Shown here: positions 36,144 to 45,104 of the stretch, piece by piece
Layout: each line of letters begins with the position of its first letter
Position numbering within the stretch: position 1 is the stretch's first letter
Assembly (NCBI GenBank): GCA_009843505.1
Contig: VYDI01000024.1
Span: 1 to 48,335 of the forward strand
Origin: Holophagales bacterium
GTDB taxonomy: Bacteria; Acidobacteriota; Thermoanaerobaculia; Multivoradales; Multivoraceae
Direction: 5' to 3'
Length of the DNA stretch: 48,335 nt
Program-made: the position numbers and the translations under genes
Notes under the pieces: generated by a model
The model's database searches: none
What the model saw: only the letters and a program-made list of their open reading frames with translations
Told to the model about the DNA's origin: nothing

Positions 36144-37234
36144 GCGCCGCACCCACGACGGCGACCGGGCAGGCTGCCGGCCCGGCCCGAAGCGCAGGCC
36201 CGCCGGCCGGGCCGCTACTGCTGAGAACCCTTCGATTCGAGGAGACGCCGCGGCGGCCGCTGTGGATGATGCGCCAGGCCGGACGCATCCTGCCCGAGTA
36301 CCGCGCGCTCAAGGAGCGCCACGGCTTCGCGGGCCTCGCGCGCGACCCGGAGCTGGCGGCCGAAGTGACCCTGTTGCCGCTCCGGCGCTTCCCGTTCGAC
36401 GCCGCGATCACCTTCGCCGACATCATGTCGCCGCTCCCGGCGCTCGGCGTCGACTTCCGCTTCGACCCCGGCCCGGTGATCGCCGAGCCGATCCGGCGCG
36501 CGCCAGACGTCGCCGCCCTGCCCGATCCCGACGACCTCGACGAAGCCGCGATCGCTCCGGAGGTCGCGGCCGCCCAGCGGATCGTGCGGTCCGAGCTTGG
36601 CCCGGAAACGGCGCTGCTCGGCTTCGCCGGCGCACCGTTGACCCTCGCCGCCTACCTCGTCGAAGGCCGCGGTGTTCGCGACTTTCCCCGGCTGCGGGCA
36701 TTCGCCTACCAGGAGCCGGCGGCATTCGACGCACTGCTCGACCGTCTCGGCCGGCTCTGCGCCCGCTATCTGCTGAGCCAGCATGACGCCGGAGCCGACG
36801 CCGTGCAGGTCTTCGACTCCTGGGCCGGGCTCTTCCCGCGTGCCGAGTGGCGGCGCCGCGTCCGGCCGCATCTCAAGCGGTTGCTGGTCCGGCTCGGCGA
36901 GGCCGCTGTTCCGCGCATTCTCTTCCTCCATGCCGCGCCTCAACTGGTGGACGACTACGCCGACCTGCCCTGCGAGGTGCTGGGCGTCGACTGGCGTACC
37001 GACCTCGGAGCGCTGCGCCGCCGGCGGCCCGATCTCTGCCTGCAGGGCAACCTGGACCCCGCGGTGCTGCTCGCCGGCGACGGCGCCGTCCGGCGTGAGG
37101 CGGGAAGTCTCCTGCGGAGCCTGCCGAGACGTGGCCACATCGTGAACCTCGGCCACGGCGTACTGCCGGAGACTCCTCTTCGAGCCGTGCAGACCCTGGT
37201 CGAGGCCGTCCACGCCGAGGCGGAGGACACTTGA
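36140..37234 (+). CDS. hemE: Uroporphyrinogen decarboxylase
   Basis: 364 residues. RPLWMMRQAGRILPEYR near residue 40 is the family signature, followed by ITFADIMSPLPALGVD, GFAGAPLTLAAYLVEG, QVFDSWAG and the C-terminal LGHGVLPETP. It decarboxylates uroporphyrinogen III to coproporphyrinogen III. A Gly/Ala/Pro-rich N-tail of about 30 residues is atypical. GTG 36140 overlaps the hemA stop (GTGA). Confidence 0.96.
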   Translation: MSAAPTTATGQAAGPARSAGPPAGPLLLRTLRFEETPRRPLWMMRQAGRILPEYRALKERHGFAGLARDPELAAEVTLLPLRRFPFDAAITFADIMSPLPALGVDFRFDPGPVIAEPIRRAPDVAALPDPDDLDEAAIAPEVAAAQRIVRSELGPETALLGFAGAPLTLAAYLVEGRGVRDFPRLRAFAYQEPAAFDALLDRLGRLCARYLLSQHDAGADAVQVFDSWAGLFPRAEWRRRVRPHLKRLLVRLGEAAVPRILFLHAAPQLVDDYADLPCEVLGVDWRTDLGALRRRRPDLCLQGNLDPAVLLAGDGAVRREAGSLLRSLPRRGHIVNLGHGVLPETPLRAVQTLVEAVHAEAEDT

Positions 37235-38628
37235 GCGAACCGCCGGCGGCCGGTCGCCTGGTTGTCGTCGGCGGCGGACCTTCCGGACTGGCCGCCGCCT
37301 GGAAGGCGTCCGTCGAGGCGGATCGCGCCGCCGCATCGCTGGAGATCGTCGTGCTCGAGGCCGACGACCAGGTCGGCGGCAAGGTCCGCACGGAGCAGGC
37401 CGCGGACCTCCTGATCGAGACCGGCCCGCAGGGCTTTCTCGACGACCAACCCGTGCTGCGGGAGATGATCGACGCCTGCGGCCTCAAGGACGACGTGCTG
37501 GCGCCGGAACCGGCAGCGAACCGCCGCTACATCTACCGTGGCGGCAGGTTGCGGGAGCTTTCACGCAGCCCGCTGGCGTTCGCCCGGAGCGGCCTCCTCG
37601 GGCCGCTCGGTCTGGCCAGGCTGGCGATGGAGCCCCTGGTGCGGAATCGGCAGGACGGCGACACGGAGGGCGTCGCCGGCGAAGACGAGTCGCTGTTCGA
37701 CTTCGCCGCCCGCCGCATGGGCCGGCAGGCCGCCCTGCGCCTCATCTCGCCGGTCGTTCTCGGCATCTTCGCCGGCGACGCGAGGAAGCTCTCGGCCGCC
37801 GCCGCGTTCCCGCGGCTCGTCGCGATGGAGCGGGCCTACGGATCGCTGTTCAAGGCGATGCGCGCCGGCCGCAGGCGCGGCACTCCGCCGCCCGGCCACC
37901 GGACGTTTCTTCACGGCATCCAGAGCCTGCCGCAGGCGGTGGCCGCGTTGCCGGGGATCGAGGTCCGCTGCAACCAGCGGGTCACGGCGGTCGAGCGCCG
38001 CGGCAGTGGCTTCACCGTCACCTCGTCTGCCGCCGACCTTGGCGCCGATGCAGTGGTCGTCGCCGCAGACGTGCCAGCCGCCGCCGACCTCGTCGACAGT
38101 GTCTCGGCAGCGGCTGCTGACGAACTCAGGCAGATCGAGTCGCCGCCGATGGCAGTCGTCCACACCGCCTTCGAGACCGCCGCCACGGCCCACATCGAGC
38201 CCGCCTACGGCTTCCTCGTCGCCCGCGGCGAAGGCATCCGCATGCTCGGCTGCCAGTATGAAACCGCGACGTTCCGCGGCCGCGGGCCGGCTGGCTCGTT
38301 CCTGACCCGTTCCCTGTTCGGCGGCAGCGTCGACCCGGAAGCTGCCGGCGTCGGCGACGCTCAGCTCGTTGAGCTGACCCTCCGCGAACTGCGCCGGACG
38401 GCCGGAATCGACGCGAACCCGACCTACACGAGCGTCGCGCGCTGGCCGCACGCGATTCCGCAGTACGCGCCCGGCCACCCGCAGCGGGTTGCCAGGATCG
38501 AAGCCGCCCTGGACCCGATCGCGGGGTTCCATCTGGCCGGGAACGCTCTCCACGGCGTCGGCCTGAGCCGCGCCATCGCGGTCGGCGCCGACCGCGGAGA
38601 AAAAGCCGCGCGACTGCTGCTCAACTAG
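37231..38628 (+). CDS. hemY: HemY-type protoporphyrinogen oxidase
   Basis: 465 residues. The FAD motif is VVVGGGPSGLAAA (about 8-20). DQVGGKVRTE and IETGPQGFL follow, and the C-terminus has LAGNALHGVGLSRAIAVG. It oxidises protoporphyrinogen IX to protoporphyrin IX with O2, after HemF and before HemH. The TTG start at 37231 overlaps the hemE stop (TTGA) and is preceded by GGAGG. It is the last gene of the operon; repeat copy E begins on the last base of its stop codon. Confidence 0.94.
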   Translation: MSEPPAAGRLVVVGGGPSGLAAAWKASVEADRAAASLEIVVLEADDQVGGKVRTEQAADLLIETGPQGFLDDQPVLREMIDACGLKDDVLAPEPAANRRYIYRGGRLRELSRSPLAFARSGLLGPLGLARLAMEPLVRNRQDGDTEGVAGEDESLFDFAARRMGRQAALRLISPVVLGIFAGDARKLSAAAAFPRLVAMERAYGSLFKAMRAGRRRGTPPPGHRTFLHGIQSLPQAVAALPGIEVRCNQRVTAVERRGSGFTVTSSAADLGADAVVVAADVPAAADLVDSVSAAAADELRQIESPPMAVVHTAFETAATAHIEPAYGFLVARGEGIRMLGCQYETATFRGRGPAGSFLTRSLFGGSVDPEAAGVGDAQLVELTLRELRRTAGIDANPTYTSVARWPHAIPQYAPGHPQRVARIEAALDPIAGFHLAGNALHGVGLSRAIAVGADRGEKAARLLLN

Positions 38629-38705
38629 CGCGGCAGAAACTGGGTGCGCCGGCGTCCACGCCGGCATCCGGCGCAAAGCGCCGGCTTCTGGACCTTCTGT
38701 CGCGC
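38628..38705. repeat. Palindromic repeat, copy E (after hemY; most complete copy)
   Basis: The inverted ends are GCGCGGCAGAA (38628-38638) and TTCTGTCGCGC (38695-38705). Inside are ACTGGGTGC, the core hairpin GCCGGCG-tcca-CGCCGGC, a second hairpin CCGGCGC-aaa-GCGCCGG, and TTCTGG. About 78 bases, almost entirely palindromic. It may act as an mRNA 3'-end stabiliser of the heme operon. Confidence 0.75.
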
Positions 38706-38771
38706 GTGGCGCCGTCAAACCGGGCTACACTCACCCGTCCTGACCGCTCAACACCCTCGGAGACAGTCCCC

Positions 38772-40208
38772 ATGAAGGAAGCACTGCAGTTCTACATCAA
38801 CGGTGAATGGGTCGACCCGGTGACCCCGAACACGATGGACGTGATCGATCCGTCGACGGAAGAAGCGATCGGCCGGATCAGCCTCGGCAGCGCGGCCGAC
38901 GTCGACAAGGCCGTCACTGCGGCACGGGCCGCCTTCGAGTCCTTCTCGCAAACGAGCCAGGAAGAACGAGTCGAGCTCCTGGGCCGGATCGTCGCGGGCT
39001 ACCAGGCCCGGATCGGCGAGATGGCGGAGACGATCTCGAAGGAGATGGGCGCCCCGGCCTGGCTCGCCAAGGCCGCCCAGGCCCCGTCCGGCCTCGGCCA
39101 CTTCGCCGGCGCCCTGAATGTCCTGAAAGGCTACGACTTCGTCGAGACGCGAGGCACGACGAACATCGTCAAGGAGCCGGTCGGCGTCTGCGGCCTGATC
39201 ACACCCTGGAACTGGCCGATCAACCAGATCGCCTGCAAGGTCGCGCCGGCGCTCGCCGCGGGCTGCACGATGGTCCTCAAGCCGAGCGAGGTGGCGCCGC
39301 TCAACGCCATCCTGCTCGCCGAGATCCTCCACGACGCCGGCGTGCCGCCGGGCGTCTTCAACCTGATCAACGGCGAGGGCCCCGAAGTCGGCGCCGCGAT
39401 GTCGGCCCACCCCGGCATCGACATGATGTCCTTCACCGGCTCCACCCGGGCCGGCCGCGCGGTCGCCAAGGCCGCCGCCGACTCGATCAAGCGGGTCTCG
39501 CAGGAACTCGGCGGCAAGTCGCCGAACATCGTCCTCGAGGATGCCGACATCGACAAGGCGGTCAAGGCCGGCACACGGCAGTGCTTCCTGAACAGCGGCC
39601 AGTCCTGCAACGCGCCGACGAGGATGCTGGTGCCGGCGGCCTCGCACGCCCGCGCACTCGAGGTAGCCAAGGCCGCCGCTGAAGCGACCGCCGTCGGTCC
39701 TCCGGGACAGGAAGGCGTCGCCATCGGCCCCGTCGTCAGCAAGGTCCAGTACGACAAGATCCAGGGCCTGATCGCCAAGGGCATCGAGGAAGGCGCCGAA
39801 CTCGTCACCGGCGGCACCGACCGCCCCGAGGGCCTGGACAGCGGCTACTACGTCCGTCCCACCGTCTTCGGCGGCGTCAGCAACGACATGACGATCGCCC
39901 GCGAAGAGATCTTCGGCCCCGTGCTCTCGATCCTCCCCTACGAGACGGAGGAGGAAGCGATCCAGCTCGCCAACGACACCGTCTACGGCCTGTCGAGCTA
40001 CGTCCAGTCCGGCGACCTCGACCACGCCCGCAGCGTGGCCTCCCGGATCCGTGCCGGCAACGTCCACATCAACGGCGCCCCCGCCGACTTCGGCGCCCCC
40101 TTCGGTGGCTACAAGCAGTCCGGCAACGGCCGCGAGTGGGGCGACTTCGGCTTCGAGGAATTCCTCGAGGTCAAGGCCGTGATGGGAGCACTGCCGAAGG
40201 CGAGCTGA
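38772..40208 (+). CDS. NAD(P)-dependent aldehyde dehydrogenase
   Basis: 478 residues. [21 protein letters not shown], the FTGSTRAGR coenzyme loop, catalytic Glu245 in QELGGKSPN and nucleophile Cys279 in NSGQSC are visible; [10 protein letters not shown] and the C-terminal [15 protein letters not shown] follow. It oxidises an aldehyde to the acid in the cytoplasm; the substrate is not deducible. GGAGACAG gives only a moderate ribosome site. A TACACT near 38725 is a possible -10, giving a leader of about 40 bases, and the preceding 140 bases are mostly repeat copy E. Confidence 0.93.
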   Translation: MKEALQFYINGEWVDPVTPNTMDVIDPSTEEAIGRISLGSAADVDKAVTAARAAFESFSQTSQEERVELLGRIVAGYQARIGEMAETISKEMGAPAWLAKAAQAPSGLGHFAGALNVLKGYDFVETRGTTNIVKEPVGVCGLITPWNWPINQIACKVAPALAAGCTMVLKPSEVAPLNAILLAEILHDAGVPPGVFNLINGEGPEVGAAMSAHPGIDMMSFTGSTRAGRAVAKAAADSIKRVSQELGGKSPNIVLEDADIDKAVKAGTRQCFLNSGQSCNAPTRMLVPAASHARALEVAKAAAEATAVGPPGQEGVAIGPVVSKVQYDKIQGLIAKGIEEGAELVTGGTDRPEGLDSGYYVRPTVFGGVSNDMTIAREEIFGPVLSILPYETEEEAIQLANDTVYGLSSYVQSGDLDHARSVASRIRAGNVHINGAPADFGAPFGGYKQSGNGREWGDFGFEEFLEVKAVMGALPKAS

Positions 40209-40242
40209 GGCAGCGGCGGGCCGGCACCGTAGCCGGACCGGG

Positions 40243-40485
40243 TCAGAGAAGCAACTGGATGATCGCAGCCGTCAGACCGGCGTTGGCCAGGACGATGCCG
40301 ATGGCGACTCTGTAGAGTTCGGCCCGGGTTCGCGTGCCGAGATGCTCAAGGTCGGCCTTCGTTGCCAGGTGGTCGCCGGTGGCCCCCTGAATCGCATTCA
40401 CGATGGCAGCAGCCTGCCGCTCGCCGATGCCGGCGGCCTGTAGCTCTCGGGCAGCAGCCAAGGTGTCGAACGATTGGGTAGTCAC
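40243..40485 (-). CDS. Short DUF1640-like coiled-coil membrane-tail protein
   Basis: 80 residues. MTTQSFDTLAAARELQAAGIGERQAAAIV matches the N-terminus of the DUF1640/CCDC90-like family, and LATKADLEHL is its usual coiled-coil entry. A single C-terminal helix (IGIVLANAGLTAAIIQLLL) anchors it in the membrane. The coiled coil between is much shorter than in relatives of 110 or more residues. Function is unknown; some relatives sit in toxin-antitoxin or phage regions, with no such sign here. GTG 40485 is chosen over GTG 40518 because it restores the family's MTT start and has GGAG upstream. Confidence 0.65.
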   Translation of the reverse strand: MTTQSFDTLAAARELQAAGIGERQAAAIVNAIQGATGDHLATKADLEHLGTRTRAELYRVAIGIVLANAGLTAAIIQLLL

Positions 40486-40564
40486 GCGCTCGCTTCTCCG
40501 TCGCAGCAAGCGGGGCACTCCTGACGTTACGGCGGCACTGCCGGCGCGTCAAGGTGTGGCTGGT

Positions 40565-41683
40565 CTATAGCCGGCCGAAGCGGCCGGCCGGGTCGAGTGC
40601 CTGCTCGACGCGGCGCAGGAGTTCGCCGCCGGTGCGGTGGCCGAGGATCGGCTTGTTCGCGGCCTCGACCGGCGCGCGAAGCGCCAGGGCAGTCAGTCTC
40701 GTCTCGGTGAGGGCGCCGTCGAGGGCCGGCAGGTCGGCGACGCGTTCGGCGGGCCAGGCGACGAAAGCCTGCTGGATGCCGGCGCTGTAGACCCTGGCCA
40801 CTTGGGATGCGTCGAGGTCGGCCAGGACCTGTTCCAGGGCGCCGGCCGTGGCCGGAGTCAGGGGGAGCTTGAGCACGGAAGCGTCCGGCGAGGCCCAGCC
40901 GAACTCGCGGCGGGTTCGCCAGTGCGCCGCGTCGGCGTCGCCCGAGAGAGTGGTGACGTCAGTGTCGAGCAGATCGGCGGCGCGCTTCAGACGCGCGTCC
41001 AGGGCGAAGCTGCGGCCTCCGATCCGGATCTCCAGGTCCCAGCCAGCCAGGCCATGGGCCAGGTCGAGGCACTCGATTTCGACGGCACCGGCCCCGACGC
41101 GGCCGGCGGCCTCGATGGCCTCGTCGAGAGCCATGCCCGCGACGCGCAGGGTGGCGCAACTCTCCGGGTGCGGGAACACCTTGAACGTGCACTCGGTGAG
41201 CACTCCGAGGCGACCCAGGCTGCCGACCATGAGCTTCGGCAGGTCGAAGCCGGCGGCGTTCTTGACCACCTTGGCGCCGCCGCGGACGATCTCGCCGCGG
41301 CCGTCAACGAAGGTCACGGCCAGCAGGAAGTCGCGCAGCCCGCCATAGCGGAGCCGGCCGGGACCGTTGGCGCCCGCGGCGACAGCGCCTCCGACGGTGC
41401 TGCCGGCGGCCACGAGAAGGGGATCGAAGGGCAGGTACTGGCCCTCAGCCGCGAGCCGCGCTTCGACCTCGGCGAGCGGCGTGCCGGCCAGCGCCGTCAC
41501 GGTGTACTCGCTGGGCAGGTACTCCGTGATGCCGCTGAGCGCCGACAGGTCGAGCACGTAGGCACCTTCCACCGACCACAGCGCCGGCTTCGTGCCGCCG
41601 CCACGCGGCAGGACCAACTCCGCGCCGCGTACGGCTTCGGCAACCACGGCCGCCGAACCCGGACGGCTGGGTGCTCCCGTCAT
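40565..41683 (-). CDS. glcE: Glycolate oxidase FAD-binding subunit
   Basis: 372 residues. The PCMH-type FAD domain has [11 protein letters not shown], the [28 protein letters not shown] block and [22 protein letters not shown], which are specific to GlcE. It works with GlcD to oxidise glycolate to glyoxylate. It overlaps glcD by 4 bases (ATGA). The iron-sulfur subunit gene glcF, usually next, is absent here. Confidence 0.93.
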   Translation of the reverse strand: MTGAPSRPGSAAVVAEAVRGAELVLPRGGGTKPALWSVEGAYVLDLSALSGITEYLPSEYTVTALAGTPLAEVEARLAAEGQYLPFDPLLVAAGSTVGGAVAAGANGPGRLRYGGLRDFLLAVTFVDGRGEIVRGGAKVVKNAAGFDLPKLMVGSLGRLGVLTECTFKVFPHPESCATLRVAGMALDEAIEAAGRVGAGAVEIECLDLAHGLAGWDLEIRIGGRSFALDARLKRAADLLDTDVTTLSGDADAAHWRTRREFGWASPDASVLKLPLTPATAGALEQVLADLDASQVARVYSAGIQQAFVAWPAERVADLPALDGALTETRLTALALRAPVEAANKPILGHRTGGELLRRVEQALDPAGRFGRL

Positions 41684-43137
41684 TCGCGTGAGATGACCCC
41701 CGCCACCTCCAGCGGATGCGGACCGTGGCTCAGCAGCGCCGGCGCCTCGGCGTCCGGGAACATCTTGCCCCGGTTCGCCAGTTCGCCGGGATCGATCGCC
41801 AGGCGGATGCGGCGCATCGCGTCCAGGTCGGCCTCGTCGAACATCTCGCCCAGGTACTGCCGTTTCTCCATCCCCACGCCGTGCTCGCCGGTGATCGAAC
41901 CGCCGAGGTCGATGCAGAGCCGGAGGATCTCGCCCGCCAGCTCCTCGGCGCGCTCCAGTTCGCCTTCGACCCGGCCATCGAAGAGGATCAGCGGGTGCAG
42001 GTTTCCGTCGCCGGCATGGAACACGTTGGCGACCCGGATCCCGTGCCGTTCGCCGAGCCGCTGGATCTCCGTCAGAGCCTCGCCCAGGCGGGACCGCGGC
42101 ACGACGCCGTCCTGAACGATGTAGTCCGGGCTCAGTCTCCCCACCGCCGAGAAGGCGCTCTTGCGGCCCTTCCAGATCCGCATCCGATCGTCCGGGTCGC
42201 TGGCGACGTGCTCGAGATAGGGCTTCGATTGCCTGACGACTTCCAGCAGCAGTTCGCTTTCGGCGGCGACTTGCTGCTCCTCGCCTTCGAGTTCGACGAT
42301 CAGAAGGCCCTCGGCATCGAGCGGGTAACCGGCGCCGACCGCCGCCTCGGCCGCCTCGATCGCGAGGTTGTCCATGATCTCCATCGCCCCGGGCAGCAGG
42401 CCCGAAGCGACGACGGCCGCCACCGCCTCACCCGCCGCCGCCAGTGAGTCGTAGGCCGCCAGCAGGGTGAAGAAGGTCTCGGGCTTCGGCAGCAGGCGCA
42501 ACGTGATCTTCGTCGCGATCCCGAACAGTCCCTCCGAGCCGACGAAGAGCCCGACGAGGTCCGGGCCGACGCCCTCCAGGCTGTCGCCGCCGATCTCGAT
42601 CACTTCGCCGTCCGGGAGCACGACTTCGAGGCCGAGCACGTGGTTGCTCGTCATGCCGTACTTCAGGCAGTGAGCGCCGCCCGAGTTAAAGGCCAGGTTG
42701 CCGCCGATCGTGCACACGGACTGGCTCGACGGATCCGGTGAGTAGTAGAGGCCGTAGGGCTCCGCGGCCTCGGACACCGTGAGGTTGACGACGCCGGGCT
42801 CGACGACCGCCGTCCGCCGCACCGGGTCCACTTCGAGGATCCGGTTCAGCCGGTTCATCGCGATGACGACGCCGTCGTGGACCGGCAGGGAACCGCCGGA
42901 CAGGCTGGTGCCGCTGCCACGGGCGAGGAACGGCACTTCGGCGGCCGCGCAGAGGCGCACGACGTCGACGACTTCCTCGGCGGAATCGACGAGAACGACC
43001 GCCCGCGGACGGGCCCGGAAGGCGGTCAGCGCGTCCGATTCGTAGGCCGCCATGGGGGCGGCGCCGGTGAGAACGCGGTCTGGGCCGAGGCGCCGTGTCA
43101 GCGCGTCGAGAAAGTCGGCTGCGTCGGCCGGGGCCAT
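41680..43137 (-). CDS. glcD: Glycolate oxidase catalytic subunit
   Basis: 485 residues. The FAD PCMH domain has [20 protein letters not shown] and [20 protein letters not shown]. The C-terminal FAD-oxidase domain ends with [16 protein letters not shown]. It oxidises glycolate (D-lactate and related D-2-hydroxyacids are alternatives in this family). It is first of the glcD-glcE pair. TAGGCT lies 8 bases before ATG 43137 on the minus strand and there is no Shine-Dalgarno, so a leaderless start is likely. Confidence 0.94.
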   Translation of the reverse strand: MAPADAADFLDALTRRLGPDRVLTGAAPMAAYESDALTAFRARPRAVVLVDSAEEVVDVVRLCAAAEVPFLARGSGTSLSGGSLPVHDGVVIAMNRLNRILEVDPVRRTAVVEPGVVNLTVSEAAEPYGLYYSPDPSSQSVCTIGGNLAFNSGGAHCLKYGMTSNHVLGLEVVLPDGEVIEIGGDSLEGVGPDLVGLFVGSEGLFGIATKITLRLLPKPETFFTLLAAYDSLAAAGEAVAAVVASGLLPGAMEIMDNLAIEAAEAAVGAGYPLDAEGLLIVELEGEEQQVAAESELLLEVVRQSKPYLEHVASDPDDRMRIWKGRKSAFSAVGRLSPDYIVQDGVVPRSRLGEALTEIQRLGERHGIRVANVFHAGDGNLHPLILFDGRVEGELERAEELAGEILRLCIDLGGSITGEHGVGMEKRQYLGEMFDEADLDAMRRIRLAIDPGELANRGKMFPDAEAPALLSHGPHPLEVAGVISRE

Positions 43138-43145
43138 GGGCGGTC

Positions 43146-43151
43146 AGCCTA
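43146..43151 (-). promoter_or_regulatory. Putative -10 box giving a leaderless glcD mRNA
   Basis: The minus strand reads TAGGCT, then 8 bases, then ATG 43137. The 42-base gap to the upstream pspC stop holds no other signal. Confidence 0.4.
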
Positions 43152-43179
43152 CCAACCCGGAGGACCGGTAGCTGGCGGC

Positions 43180-43389
43180 TCAGTCGCCGAGCGGCATCAC
43201 GATCCAGAGCAGGATGTAGACGATGATCCCGGGAAAAGCGACCGAGAGGATCGAGACCAGGATGTAGAGCAGACGGACGCCCGTCGGGTTCCAGCCCAGC
43301 CAGGCGGCGATGCCTCCGCAGACGCCGCCGATCAGGCGATCGGACCCGGAGCGATGAAGGGGGCGGGACTGGGTGGCTGTCGCGGTCAC
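43180..43389 (-). CDS. PspC-domain membrane protein
   Basis: 69 residues. RLIGGVCGGIAAWLGWNPTGVRLLYILV followed by a hydrophobic helix ending YILLWIVMPL is the complete PspC domain. It is a small inner-membrane protein; PspC family members sense or buffer membrane stress with PspA. No pspA or pspF is in the window. GTG 43389 has AGGAGG 9 bases upstream and is preferred to the TTG at 43425, which lacks a site. Confidence 0.85.
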   Translation of the reverse strand: MTATATQSRPLHRSGSDRLIGGVCGGIAAWLGWNPTGVRLLYILVSILSVAFPGIIVYILLWIVMPLGD

Positions 43390-43490
43390 GATTGGGTTCC
43401 TCCTCAAGAGACTGCTCACGTTCAACTACGGATTCTGCACGACCTGGGTTCCAGTTCGACGTCTTCGTCCGATTCATAGACGACTACGCA

Positions 43491-43496
43491 TAGGAT
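43491..43496 (+). promoter_or_regulatory. Putative -10 box before the AmpG-like gene
   Basis: TAGGAT lies 7 bases before ATG 43504. The same bases could serve as an AGGA ribosome site 8 bases from the ATG, so the two readings compete. Confidence 0.35.
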
Positions 43497-43503
43497 GAAT
43501 CCG

Positions 43504-45096
43504 ATGGCCGAGCAGGAGCAGGCGCCCAAGCGGGTCGGCACCTTCGAGAGCCTGGTGCAGGCGGTCCGCTCATGGCGAACGTTGTCCGTCGTCCTGCTGT
43601 CGTTCTCCTCGGGGATGCCTCTGGGGCTGGTCTGGATCGCGATTCCCGACTGGATGCGCGATTCCGGTGTCGACATTCGCATCGTCGGCCTGTTCACGCT
43701 GGCGCAGGTTCCGTGGACCTTCAACGTGGTCTGGGCGCCGCTGATGGACCGCTTCCCACCGCCGTTCCTGGGGCGACGCCGGGGCTGGGCGGCGATCGCC
43801 CAGGTCGGTCTGCTTGTTGGAACGCTCGGCCTGGCCGGCGTCGGCGGCCACCCGGACGCGCCGTTCGTGGTGCTCGCCCTGACCTTCGCGGTGGCGCTGG
43901 CGGCAGCATCCCAGGACATCGCGGTCGACGCCTACGCCGTGGACGTTCTGAAGAAGGAGGAGCAGGGCGCGGCCGTCGGCGCGCGCATCGCGCTCTACCG
44001 CGTGGGGATGTTCGCGGCGGGAGCAGCGGCCATCTCCCTTGCCGGACGCTCCTCGTGGGCCCTCGTCTGTGCGGGCCTGGCGGCGCTCTACCTGCCGATG
44101 CTTCTCGTGACGTTCTTCGCGCCCGAGCCTCGCAATCTGCCGCCTGAGCCGAAGACCGTACGAGAAGCCGTCTGGCTCCCCTTCCTCGGCTTCCTCTCCC
44201 GCCACCGTGCAGTTGAGATTCTGGCCTTCGTCATCCTGTTCAAGCTCGCCGACAACATGGCCAGCGCCCTGCTTCGCCCGTTTCTCGTCGACATGGGCTA
44301 CTCGAGCGACGACCGTGGCTTCGCGTTGGGAACGATCGGCCTGATCGCGACCATCGGCGGCGCTATCATCGGCGGCCTGGGCACGAACGTGCTGGGCTTG
44401 GGCAGAGCGCTCTGGATCTTCGGTTCCCTCCAGATCTTCTCCAACCTCGGCTACGTCGTACTCGCCAACGTGCCCAGGAACTCCTTCCTCCTCTACGGAG
44501 CGATGGGGTTCGAGACGCTCTGCCAGGGTCTCGGCACTGGAGCCTTCTCGGTCCTGCTCCTTCGCATGACCCAGAAGCGTTTCTCGGCCACGCAGTACGC
44601 GATGTTCTCGACCTTGTTCGGCTTCGGTCGGATCTTCTCCGGGCCGGTCGCAGGGATCACTGTCGATGCAATCGGCTGGACCAACTTCTTCCTGGCCACC
44701 ATGCCGCTGGGCATCCCCGGCCTTTACATGCTCTCGCGCTTCGTCAAGCCCACCGAACGCGAACCGGTCTTCAACGTGCGGCGGCAGGATCCGCTACCAC
44801 CCCGTTCCCGGACTCGGCTGGCCGCGGATGGCGTGGCCTTCGGGACACTGAGCGCCATCGGCGCCGCCTTGCTGCTCAACGGCCTGGCGGCGCTCAAGGC
44901 GATGCGCGCCGGCGAGCCTTTCGGCTTCACGGCGGAACTGCTGGCACTCGCCACGCCGGCGAACGCCGAGGGCTGGGTGGGGCTCGTAGGTGTCGTGACC
45001 TTCGGCGCCGCCATGGGGCTCTTCGCCGCAGCCGTGCAGGCGGCCCGGCATGGGGCGGGCGCCGAGTCGGCATCCGAGGCGTCCGAAGCGCCCTAA
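43504..45096 (+). CDS. AmpG-like MFS permease
   Basis: 530 residues, about 13-14 hydrophobic segments. SFSSGMPLGLVWIAIPDWMRDSG, WAPLMDRFPPPFLGRRRGW and the ASQDIAVDAYAVDVL motif are typical of the AmpG/peptide-acetyl-CoA transporter branch of the MFS. In other bacteria it imports anhydro-muropeptides for wall recycling. The extra C-terminal helices are usual for AmpG. The start could be ATG 43495; ATG 43504 is chosen for its AGGA spacing. It converges on the msrP gene with a 6-base gap. Confidence 0.83.
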   Translation: MAEQEQAPKRVGTFESLVQAVRSWRTLSVVLLSFSSGMPLGLVWIAIPDWMRDSGVDIRIVGLFTLAQVPWTFNVVWAPLMDRFPPPFLGRRRGWAAIAQVGLLVGTLGLAGVGGHPDAPFVVLALTFAVALAAASQDIAVDAYAVDVLKKEEQGAAVGARIALYRVGMFAAGAAAISLAGRSSWALVCAGLAALYLPMLLVTFFAPEPRNLPPEPKTVREAVWLPFLGFLSRHRAVEILAFVILFKLADNMASALLRPFLVDMGYSSDDRGFALGTIGLIATIGGAIIGGLGTNVLGLGRALWIFGSLQIFSNLGYVVLANVPRNSFLLYGAMGFETLCQGLGTGAFSVLLLRMTQKRFSATQYAMFSTLFGFGRIFSGPVAGITVDAIGWTNFFLATMPLGIPGLYMLSRFVKPTEREPVFNVRRQDPLPPRSRTRLAADGVAFGTLSAIGAALLLNGLAALKAMRAGEPFGFTAELLALATPANAEGWVGLVGVVTFGAAMGLFAAAVQAARHGAGAESASEASEAP

Positions 45097-45104
45097 GGGG
45101 CGCT
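45087..45104. terminator. Hairpin shared by two convergent genes
   Basis: AGCGCCC (45087-45093), loop TAAG, GGGCGCT (45098-45104). The loop holds the TAA stop of the AmpG-like gene, and the right arm overlaps the TAG stop of msrP. No T tract follows on either strand, so it is either a weak bidirectional terminator or an mRNA 3' end. Confidence 0.45.

Noticed and set aside
36155..36225. GC-rich palindromes at the hemE start considered as another repeat copy
   Set aside because: They lack the CACTGGGTGC flank and the GCCGGCG-TCCN-CGCCGGC core; chance palindromes are common at this GC content.
43390..43503. Search for a small RNA or riboswitch in the intergenic gaps
   Set aside because: No gap exceeds 180 bases apart from repeat DNA, and no known riboswitch core was recognised.
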